Assembly (NCBI GenBank): GCA_039806955.1
Contig: JBDHQI010000006.1
Span: forward strand, 62,001-126,000
DNA length: 64,000 nucleotides
Origin: JADLHS01 sp039806955
GTDB lineage: Bacteria > Verrucomicrobiota > Verrucomicrobiia > Limisphaerales > JADLHS01
Reading direction: 5' to 3'
Shown: in pieces, positions 57,987-64,000 of the stretch
How the letters are laid out: every line of letters starts with the position of its first letter
Position numbering within the stretch: position 1 is the first letter of the stretch
Program-made: the position numbers and the translations under genes
The notes under the pieces: model-generated
Database searches by the model: none
The model's input: the letters and a program-made list of their open reading frames with translations, nothing else
What the model was told of the DNA's origin: nothing

Positions 57987-58949
57987 ATGCGAATTTTGTC
58001 AGGCATCCAGCCGTCGGGCACGTTGCACCTCGGCAATTACTTTGGAATGATGCGCCCCGCCATCGCGCTGCAGGAGCAGGGGGAAGCTTTTTATTTCATT
58101 GCCAATTATCATTCGATGACCTCGTTGTTCGACGCGAATGAGCGGCGCAAAAACACGCTGGATGTCGCTCTGGATTTTCTGGCGTGTGGTCTGGATCCCC
58201 AGCGCACCGTCTTCTTCAGGCAATCCGACGTGCCTGAAGTGTGCGAACTGGCGTGGATACTTTCCACGCTGACGCCGATGGGTTTGCTGGAACGCGCCCA
58301 TTCATTCAAGGACAAGTCGGCGAAAGGCATTCCCATCAATCACGGGCTGTTCGCGTATCCGGTGCTGATGGCGGCGGATATTTTGATTTACGACTCGAAC
58401 GTCGTTCCCGTTGGGCAAGATCAGAAGCAGCACGTCGAGATGACGCGCGACATCGCCATCAAGTTCAACGAAGCCTACGGCGAGACGTTCGTGATTCCCG
58501 AGCCGCGAATCAAAGCGGACACCGCAAAAGTGCCGGGTGTGGATGGCGAAAAAATGTCCAAGAGTTACAACAACACCATTGAAATATTCGGCGACGAAAA
58601 AGCGCTCCGCAAAAAAGTCATGGCGCTCAAAATGGATTCGCGTCAACCTGCCGAACCGAAGCCAGACGCGGAACAAAATCTCGCCATCCAGTTACTCAAG
58701 GTGATTGACGCGGGCGCGGGTCGGGAGTGGGAGGGAAAATTGCGCGCGGGCGGCTTGGGCTACGGCGATCTGAAGAAGAAGTTGTTCGAGGTGTATTGGG
58801 AGCATTTCGCCGCCGCGCGAGCCAAGCGCGCGGAGTTGGTGGCGAACTTGGATTACGTGAACCAGGTTCTGGCCGACGGCGCGGCGAAGGCCCGCGCGAA
58901 AGCGATGGAAGTGCTCAAACGCGCCCGGAAGGCGAGCGGGTTGGAGTAG
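57987..58949 (+). CDS. trpS: Tryptophanyl-tRNA synthetase
   Basis: Class Ic aminoacyl-tRNA synthetase of 320 residues, usual for the bacterial enzyme. HIGH-type motif in GIQPSGTLHLGNYFGMM (residues 6-22), tryptophan-binding region FFRQSDVPEVCELAWILST, KMSKS loop in GEKMSKSYNNTIEIF (about residue 188). The last ~20 codons (58887-58943) are nearly duplicated at 59779-59835, beyond the next two genes, with most differences in third codon positions. The catalytic core is intact, so the gene should be functional. Confidence 0.96.
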   Translation: MRILSGIQPSGTLHLGNYFGMMRPAIALQEQGEAFYFIANYHSMTSLFDANERRKNTLDVALDFLACGLDPQRTVFFRQSDVPEVCELAWILSTLTPMGLLERAHSFKDKSAKGIPINHGLFAYPVLMAADILIYDSNVVPVGQDQKQHVEMTRDIAIKFNEAYGETFVIPEPRIKADTAKVPGVDGEKMSKSYNNTIEIFGDEKALRKKVMALKMDSRQPAEPKPDAEQNLAIQLLKVIDAGAGREWEGKLRAGGLGYGDLKKKLFEVYWEHFAAARAKRAELVANLDYVNQVLADGAAKARAKAMEVLKRARKASGLE

Positions 58950-58997
58950 CCGGCTTCATGGCTTGTCAGGCCGCTCGGCGGGAACTACTTTGATTTC

Positions 58998-59357
58998 GTG
59001 AAACTGCTGCTGGAAAACCTGCCGCCTTCGTTGCTGGATCAGCGCGAATCGCTCGCTCGGTGTCTTGAAGCGATAGGACGTGCTGCTCGGGTCCGGCAGA
59101 TTTACTTGTTTGGATCACATGCCCGGGGTGAGGCTCGGCCCGACAGCGACGTTGATTTGTGCATTGTGGCGGATGATGCCGAACGGCAGTTGGAAACAGC
59201 GCGGAAGTTTCGCCGGGCGATGACCGACATCTGGCCCTGTCCCGCATTCACCTTGCTTCCGATTTCAACGCGGCGTTTGGCGGAGAAGCGCGCTGAGCAG
59301 GACCATTTTTTCGCAACTGTTCTCAAGGAAGGGGTGCTGCTTGCCGCGGAAAACTGA
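58998..59357 (+). CDS. Minimal nucleotidyltransferase (MNT) domain protein, MntA-like
   Basis: A 119-residue protein with the polymerase-beta-like nucleotidyltransferase signature: G39-S40 in YLFGSHARGEARP and the two metal-binding aspartates in DSDVDLCIV (D51, D53). The start is GTG. It overlaps the HEPN gene by 17 bp. In characterised MntA/HepT systems the MNT protein is an antitoxin that AMPylates its HEPN partner; that role is inferred here from gene order and domains. The pair sits between trpS and a partial copy of the trpS 3' end, suggesting acquisition as a unit. Confidence 0.85.
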   Translation: MKLLLENLPPSLLDQRESLARCLEAIGRAARVRQIYLFGSHARGEARPDSDVDLCIVADDAERQLETARKFRRAMTDIWPCPAFTLLPISTRRLAEKRAEQDHFFATVLKEGVLLAAEN

Positions 59358-59748
59358 TTCAAAAAATCCGGCCGACTGGCTGGCGATGGCCGAACCGGAA
59401 CTGGAGGCAATCCGCAAGTTGTCAGCCGATGAGCTGGCGTTCGACATGTGCCACAGCAAGCTGGCGGAAATCGTGGAGAAATTGCTCAAAGCAGAACTCA
59501 TTCGCGTGGGCTGGCAGTTGGAAAAAACTCACGACTTGGAACGACTCCGAAAGGAACTCCGCACCCGGGACAAGGACTTGGCCGATAGCATCGAGTCATT
59601 ATGCACCGACCTTGCGGAAGTTTATTTCGTCGGGCGTTACCCCGGCTTTGATCTCGAAGACCCTGACTGGCCGGACTTCCGTGCGAAACTGAAACAGGTC
59701 ACGAGCCTGCTCGCGACGGTCAAATCTCGTTTGTCACCGAGTTCTTGA
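59341..59748 (+). CDS. HEPN domain protein, partner of the MNT protein
   Basis: A 135-residue all-helical protein: ADWLAMAEPELEAIRKL, CHSKLAEIVEKLLKAELIRVG, EKTHDLERLRKEL and YFVGRYPGFDLEDPDW give the usual HEPN helix pattern. It starts at TTG inside the MNT gene, so the two are coupled. The RNase motif R-x4-6-H of toxic HEPN proteins is not evident (R55 and H64 are eight apart). It may thus belong to the PF05168-type HEPN group whose activity is less clear. A toxin-antitoxin role is plausible, not shown. Confidence 0.8.
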   Translation: MPRKTDSKNPADWLAMAEPELEAIRKLSADELAFDMCHSKLAEIVEKLLKAELIRVGWQLEKTHDLERLRKELRTRDKDLADSIESLCTDLAEVYFVGRYPGFDLEDPDWPDFRAKLKQVTSLLATVKSRLSPSS

Positions 59749-59778
59749 AGATTTAACGGAAGATTCGTGAGCGGGCGC

Positions 59779-59835
59779 AAAGCCCGCGCCAAGGCGACCG
59801 ATGTGCTCAAACGCGCGCGGAAGGCGAGCGGCTTT
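59779..59835 (+). pseudogene. Remnant copy of the trpS 3' end
   Basis: 57 bases align without gaps to 58887-58943 at the end of trpS. By hand count 48 of 57 bases and 16 of 19 codons' residues match (KARAKA.. VLKRARKASG). Eight of the nine differences are at third codon positions, as if both copies once evolved as coding sequence. No intact gene runs through it. It marks the right edge of the segment carrying the MNT/HEPN pair. Confidence 0.7.
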
Positions 59836-59847
59836 TCGCCCGGGAGA

Positions 59848-59999
59848 GAAAAACGGTTGAAACCGTTTTCCCGCTGCCGCGCCAGCCTTACCGAGCTGAA
59901 GCCCGGTGCTAATGAGAGGAAGTATGTATCAGTTTTATGTGTCAGTTTTGCGCGGGACGATAACCGCCCTTGCATAAACCGGGAAGCCGGGCTTAATTT
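59848..59999. repeat. Palindromic intergenic repeats after the MNT/HEPN segment
   Basis: Includes AAAACGGTT-GA-AACCGTTTT (about 59850-59870), an imperfect hairpin ACCGAGC-TGAA-GCCCGGT (about 59889-59907) followed by GCTAATGAGAGG, and a related GAAGCCGGGCTTAAT near 59982. No gene is supported here. The units look like repetitive extragenic palindromes and differ from those at 17211-17370. Confidence 0.5.
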
Positions 60000-60006
60000 A
60001 TGAGCG

Positions 60007-60261
60007 ATGAAACTGAGATTGGACCTGCTGGAGCACCTGACGGACGAGGACATCCTCGAGGAGGTGCTGGCGAACAATCACCGTTACAAGCCCGAGCCGC
60101 TTTTCTCAAAAACCGGAGTTGGGAGCTTGTCATCGGCCTCAACCGAGGAGCGTGCGCAAGAGGAGGCGCGCAGCACGGCCAGAATTCAGAGAGCTATGGA
60201 GCGCTTGAAGCAGAGTGGCGCCGCCGCCGAATCGAAGTCTCCACCCTCGACGAAGCCATAG
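60007..60261 (+). CDS. Hypothetical protein, possible first part of a frameshifted gene
   Basis: An 84-residue ORF with protein-like composition: LRLDLLEHLTDEDILEEVLANNH, FSKTGVGSLSS, then a helix ending RIQRAMERLKQSG. The last ~15 residues (AAAESKSPPSTKP) look random, and coherent sequence continues in the next frame (AEWRRRRIEVSTLDEAIEFL). So it may be the start of one longer protein interrupted by a -1 shift near 60205, or an upstream gene overlapping the next. The function is unknown. Confidence 0.5.
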   Translation: MKLRLDLLEHLTDEDILEEVLANNHRYKPEPLFSKTGVGSLSSASTEERAQEEARSTARIQRAMERLKQSGAAAESKSPPSTKP

Positions 60262-60629
60262 AATTCCTGCGGCAATGTCATCGCCGCGCCCCGTTTCTTT
60301 TCTTCAACGGCAATACTTTTGCCGACGTGGGCCGCACTGTCGTTGATTTCGTACTTGCCGATCTTCCCACTGGCCGCCGCCGGGAAATCATGTCCGCCGT
60401 GGCTCACTATATCGCCGGTGTGCTCGACCATGAATCCATGGCGCGGATTGTGAACGAGCTTTGTGTCGCCGCCGACTTCCAGCCCGGCGACCGGGTCAAA
60501 ACCCTGCGTGGTTCAATGCACGGCCAAATTTTGCGCGTGTTGGAAGATGGTCGCGTGGTCTGGCGCAGTGATTCTGGCGTGGAACTCACCGCCTTGCCAG
60601 AAAGCTTGGTGCGGGAGAAACAGCCGTGA
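60205..60629 (+). CDS. Conserved-looking protein with KOW/SH3-like C-terminal end, start unresolved
   Basis: The credible part begins near EAEWRRRRIEVSTLDEAIEFLRQCH and continues FLFFNGNTFADVGRTVV, SAVAHYIAGVLDHESMARIV. It ends with a small beta domain, PGDRVKTLRGSMHGQILRV then VVWRSDSGVELTALPESLV, resembling KOW/SH3-like folds. No ATG, GTG or TTG lies in frame near the start of this part; the frame is open back to an ATG at 60000, but that stretch is a shadow of the 84-residue ORF. The left limit given is where protein-like sequence begins. It is probably the second half of a frameshifted gene. The function is unknown. Confidence 0.45.
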
Positions 60630-60680
60630 ATACATTGACGTGACGAAGGCACTTTCCGACGAAGGCGGGCGGATTGGAGT

Positions 60681-60705
60681 CGTAGCCGCCGACGTGAGGA
60701 GGCGG
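60681..60705. repeat. Short intergenic palindrome related to that at 17212
   Basis: CGTAGCCGCCGACGTGAGG continues AGGCGG, an imperfect hairpin (GCCGCC / GGAGGC). It shares the layout CGTAGC.GC.GACGT.AG with the unit at 17213-17231. It lies in the 221-bp gene-free stretch 60630-60850. Confidence 0.45.
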
Positions 60706-60850
60706 AAAACCTCGAAACGACGAAACCTTTCGCCTCGTTATCCCAGCGGCTGCGATTTTTGAAACCAGTTTCGAGCAACACACCCTTCCGGCTTCAAATA
60801 AGGGCGAGACGGGTTTTTAGTTTTCATGGTTTGTTGATCGCGCATGCGGT

Positions 60851-61227
60851 TTATCGCTCAATTTTCTTTTCCTGACGGGCAATCAAAACTCCGCACAGGA
60901 AGAGGCCGGTCCAAGCGATGGCCCGGAGCGCATCCGAAATTTTCCCTTCCCGAAAAAACCAGAACAGATAACCAATGCCGCCATCCAACCCGAACTCAGC
61001 GAGACAATTCCCTTGGGCTGCCCGCGCCACGTCTGAATTGCGGCCCATACAAACAGGCCCGGCACAATGGTGAGCAATCCCAAAGCTCCCAACTTTTTGT
61101 AAAACGAGGGTGAACTCGCTTCATGGCTCACAGCCTGAACCATCGCCATTGCCAGAATTCCGAGCACCGCCACCGCCGGCAATGCGGTGAGGGCTGCGGC
61201 TATCCTGACGATGAGTTTGGGACTCAT
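60851..61227 (-). pseudogene. Small membrane protein gene with a homopolymer frameshift
   Basis: Starts at 61227 with an ATG overlapping the stop of the upstream aspartyl-protease gene (ATGA), so it is co-translated. The first helix (IVRIAAALTALPAVAVLGIL) and the second (LGLLTIVPGLFVWAAIQTW) lie in this frame. At the run of six A's (60953-60958; T's on the coding strand) coherence passes to another frame: FREGKISDALRAIAW, then a helix LFLCGVLIARQEKKIER to 60851. One extra T would restore a ~125-residue protein. This is either an assembly indel or a real mutation. Confidence 0.6.
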
Positions 61228-62399
61228 GGTTTGTCCGGGCCAAGGATGTTTTCCAATTTCACCGTCACTTCGTTGGTTTGTTGGCCGCACCGCAAGGTGA
61301 GGCGATGTTCGGTGCCTGGAGGTTGAGTCCAAAACCGATCCAAAGATGAAATGGCTGGGTTGGTTTGCAACTTGGTGACATCCAAAGCTCCAATTTTTAG
61401 CAATACATCACCGTTTTGGATTCCAGCTCTTTGAGCGGGGCTGTCACTGGCCACATGCGCGACGAGATTATTCTCGTTGTTGGGATCACTGGGAATGAAT
61501 ACTGCGCCCAAGCGATTATGCTCGTATGGCTCGGGCTTTCGATCATAAGCATGGACATAGGCCGCGCCTTGCTCTTTATCAATGACAATCTGTAATTGCC
61601 GCATGGCTCTGAGGCCGATGGAGGCAATTGATGTGGAGGAACGTATCTGCACCGGATGCGCTTCGTAGATTGGCACTTCTTTCAAGGTCAGTGGTCCGAC
61701 CGCGAATTTTTGCGCCCAGGATATTTCCCGAAGGAATGGGCCGGCGGCGGGCAAATAGGCCTCAGTCAGAGTCAGTCTATGCGCGGGATGGCTGGTTTTC
61801 CAAGCACGCCACATTTTTGGGGTGAGCGCCAATCCTCCCGCAGCCCCGGTATCTAAAAGAACCTGATTGGTTATGCCGTTCTCAGGAATCTCCAAGATGG
61901 CGATTCGGATGTCAGGCTGTAAGAAGAATTTTTTCCATGATTTCGCTTTCTCTGGCACCTCTGCGAGCAACGCAACTGTGTTCCTTTCTGCTTCAATGTA
62001 AAAGATGCCTTTCTTGAACATTCCCCATCCCAGGATGCCGTCTGCTCCGGTTAAATCCGTATTCAGAAGATCTATAACATTGAATTGCATCTTTATGGTT
62101 TGCCCCAAAAGGGTAAAATCACATTCCTCGGCAATTCCGGCCGGCACCGCTCTTGAGGAGGGCAGAATACCCGGCTCATCTGGGAATTGAAACTTCACGC
62201 CTAATCGCCGCGCACTATCCGGGAACAGGCACGCGCCGGATGTTCCTGTATCGAAGATGAATCGGGCCGATTGACCATTGATCTTGCATTCAATCCAAAG
62301 CCGATCTTCGGTCCGCGCCGGGGCGGCAGCGCCGACAGCAATCGTCGGCAGCACACTGCTCAAAACGAGGGCAAGGCGGAGGATGCGGTTGAGATTCAT
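61224..62399 (-). CDS. Exported retropepsin-like aspartyl protease with PDZ domain
   Basis: A 391-residue protein with signal peptide (MNLNRILRLALVLSSVLPTI). Two aspartyl-protease motifs occur: FIFDTGTSGACLF near residue 48 and VLLDTGAAGGLAL near residue 183. It thus contains two retropepsin-like half-domains in one chain. A C-terminal PDZ domain follows (about 295-385: VASDSPAQRAGIQNGDVLLKIG). Such proteins are predicted envelope proteases or peptide-binding proteins; the target is unknown. The stop overlaps the start of a small membrane-protein gene, which suggests the two work together. Confidence 0.85.
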   Translation of the reverse strand: MNLNRILRLALVLSSVLPTIAVGAAAPARTEDRLWIECKINGQSARFIFDTGTSGACLFPDSARRLGVKFQFPDEPGILPSSRAVPAGIAEECDFTLLGQTIKMQFNVIDLLNTDLTGADGILGWGMFKKGIFYIEAERNTVALLAEVPEKAKSWKKFFLQPDIRIAILEIPENGITNQVLLDTGAAGGLALTPKMWRAWKTSHPAHRLTLTEAYLPAAGPFLREISWAQKFAVGPLTLKEVPIYEAHPVQIRSSTSIASIGLRAMRQLQIVIDKEQGAAYVHAYDRKPEPYEHNRLGAVFIPSDPNNENNLVAHVASDSPAQRAGIQNGDVLLKIGALDVTKLQTNPAISSLDRFWTQPPGTEHRLTLRCGQQTNEVTVKLENILGPDKP

Positions 62400-62558
62400 G
62401 GACTGTCAGATGCCAACGGCTTCAATCGTGTGGAAATGAATTGATATAACGAGGGGAAAAAGACTTCCAAATGATGTCGCTGCCCATCGCGTAGTTGAGG
62501 ATGATTGTGAGCCATGATTTCTGTTTCACGCGTATGTGCCACTTTCCCATCCCGCATT

Positions 62559-63662
62559 TTATTCGCCAAAGACGATTTCCAATTCGTACGGTGCCGCGCC
62601 GTCTTGGTCATCGGCAAAGGTGACGAGAATGTCGTCCGACCGTGCTTCCACATTTGCAAAGCCGCGACCAGATTTTGAGATTACCCGCGCGCTGCGGAAA
62701 TCAACTCCCGCCGGCAGCAGCGGTTGGTTCAGGTGCGGGGTTTTTCGTACCGGCCACGCCACGTCATTGAGGGCGACATTGGCGGGCCAACGCCATTGCC
62801 GGTGCGTCCAATGCGCGCCTTGCGCGTTTACGATGAGTTCGTCGCTGCCATCAATATTCGCCCGGATGTGCAACCGGGCGGCTGTGCCGCTGCGCTGCGT
62901 TTGCGCTGGCGCGGTGAACAGTCGCACTTTGAATTCATATTCCGCCGCGCCCCACGGCGTGTCGTAGATGTGAAGCACCGCGCCGTCCCGTTGTTTTTCC
63001 AGCGCCACCACGTCCCGACCGGAGATGACTTCAAGCTGGGAGTACTCCCAGGAAATGTTCCGGGGCGCGAGGTTGGTGCCGAAATCAATCAGGTTCAAGT
63101 CGGCAGGATTCCAGTTCCGCCCGTTCAGCGAAACTTCATGGGGCGATTTGTATTGGAGATGTCTCCAGAGAATTCCATCTTGTCCGATCTGGATGGTGTC
63201 GAGGCCGTCAATGACAGCCTTGAAATGCAGGGTGGCGACAAGTTGGGCGGCGAGTTCTGGTTGAGCGGCGGGGTTTTGAACCAGCGTGGTCGTCAAATCC
63301 GGCGCGATGGTCTGGTAATTTGAATCGCGCGACGCCACTTGTCCCACCGAGGAAACGGCGGCAATGCGCATGAACATGATGTCGCCCCGGCGCGGCAGGC
63401 AAAACTCCAGCGTGCCGCCCGCGAGCGGCGCGGCGGCTTCCGGCCCATTCTCCCAATCCGCAGTGAGGGAAGTTCTGGTTTGCAGCGTGGCGCGGGTGAA
63501 ACCGGAGGGCATGGTCACTGTCAACACCACGTCGTCGCCGACGATGGCCAGACGGGAAATGACGGGTTGCGAAGGAGGTTGGAGTGAGTCGGCGCTTGGC
63601 TCCGCTCCCAGCCATAACACGGCGGCGAGCGCAAGACTCGCGGAGAGAATCCACGGCTTCAT
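62559..63662 (-). CDS. Secreted protein with a tandemly duplicated ~105-residue domain
   Basis: A 367-residue protein with signal peptide (MKPWILSASLALAAVLWLG), then a fibronectin-like region (about 30-120: AIVGDDVVLTVTMPSGFTRA). Two similar domains follow. The first (about 145-255) has LHFKAVIDGLDTIQIGQDG, ILWRHLQYKSPHEVSLNG and ends YDTPWGAAEYEFKV. The second (about 258-366) has LHIRANIDGSDELIVNAQG, HWTHRQWRWPANVALND and ends DQDGAAPYELEIVFG. Each contains a tryptophan-rich strand and a final 'aaPYELE'-type strand, suggesting a carbohydrate-binding beta-sandwich. No catalytic residues stand out. I do not recognise a named family. Confidence 0.75.
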   Translation of the reverse strand: MKPWILSASLALAAVLWLGAEPSADSLQPPSQPVISRLAIVGDDVVLTVTMPSGFTRATLQTRTSLTADWENGPEAAAPLAGGTLEFCLPRRGDIMFMRIAAVSSVGQVASRDSNYQTIAPDLTTTLVQNPAAQPELAAQLVATLHFKAVIDGLDTIQIGQDGILWRHLQYKSPHEVSLNGRNWNPADLNLIDFGTNLAPRNISWEYSQLEVISGRDVVALEKQRDGAVLHIYDTPWGAAEYEFKVRLFTAPAQTQRSGTAARLHIRANIDGSDELIVNAQGAHWTHRQWRWPANVALNDVAWPVRKTPHLNQPLLPAGVDFRSARVISKSGRGFANVEARSDDILVTFADDQDGAAPYELEIVFGE

Positions 63663-64000
63663 GGCGGAATAGTAACAGGCCGGGAATCCTGCCGGAAGAT
63701 AATTTCGGGGCGAATGTCTCGCGGGTCGGTGGCATCTTGATGTGGCGGTTTATCTCCTTAACATGCCGCAGTGATTCGCAAAATAAATTTTCGGCGTGGC
63801 GCGAATCTGATGGTGCGGCGGGCCGATCTGGTGATCAGCGTTCCGCTGGCAGACCAAGGGATTTGATGCAAATGGGGACAGGATTGACCCGACAATGGGT
63901 TACGGTGTTTTTGCCCGTGGCGAAGATTGACATTTAAAAGACCATCTTTAAGTATTCGGTGTTCGGGTAGCAGTACGTTTCTTCAGCGGGGTTCCCCACC
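63663..64000. other. Right-edge region without a supported gene
   Basis: About 340 bp up to the window end show no ORF with convincing composition on either strand. It may contain the promoter of the gene ending the window's right-hand annotation and the beginning of something beyond it. Confidence 0.3.

Noticed and set aside
60000..60204. N-terminal part of a 209-codon frame starting at the ATG at 60000
   Set aside because: Gly/Arg-rich low-information sequence nested almost fully with the better 84-codon ORF; only the later part of this frame is protein-like.

Overview
The window looks like a chromosomal piece of a Verrucomicrobia bacterium, probably close to the former subdivision 3 (Limisphaerales/Pedosphaera group). 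The basis is family content, not a database search. There is a cytochrome/DUF1549/DUF1553 gene paired with a DUF1501 gene, a PVC-type propeller-HEAT-cytochrome c protein, two solitary pseudopilins with the FTLIELLVVIAIIAIL start, and several very large secreted proteins ending in a shared ~70-residue module. The DNA is GC-rich, and GTG/TTG starts are common. No tRNA, rRNA, CRISPR array, transposase or prophage was seen.

Layout. 1-3 kb: a truncated zinc-ribbon/propeller membrane protein and a pseudouridine synthase. 3.1-11.8 kb: a self-contained locus with a pseudopilin and a 939-residue LamG-like secreted protein on the minus strand. It also has a divergent histidine kinase/response regulator pair and a BNR-type propeller protein, with one inverted-repeat operator candidate present in both regulatory gaps. 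12.4-17 kb: DUF1549/DUF1553 + DUF1501 operon, followed by palindromic repeats. 17.6-28.5 kb: membrane protein, a Deg-type protease overlapping a paralogue that has lost all three catalytic residues, TatD, a lone glycogen-binding-domain protein, a methyltransferase operon with a tiny ORF, a beta-lactamase-fold hydrolase, a purple-acid-phosphatase-like enzyme and a decayed gene. 28.6-36.8 kb: a three-domain lysophospholipid transporter/acyltransferase/acyl-ACP synthetase, a TSP3-repeat secreted protein and an lnt gene broken by two frameshifts. 36.8-50.8 kb: mostly housekeeping (pheA, ndh, thyA, hisD, tyrS, mdh) with a glycosidase-glycosyltransferase fusion, a second pseudopilin, an outer-membrane barrel and an orphan OppF-type ATPase. 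51-58 kb: a clan-A glycosidase, sialate O-acetylesterase and a cytochrome-type PVC protein. 58-64 kb: trpS, then an MNT/HEPN pair flanked by a second, diverged copy of the trpS 3' end, palindromic repeats, disrupted small genes, an aspartyl-protease/PDZ protein and a duplicated-domain secreted protein.

Together the accessory genes point to a carbohydrate-degrading heterotroph with much export and surface machinery. Five loci carry frameshifts or internal stops (about 12.1, 28.1, 35.7/36.2, 60.2 and 60.95 kb). At least one is in a homopolymer run, so assembly error and true gene decay must be told apart before calling losses such as lnt.
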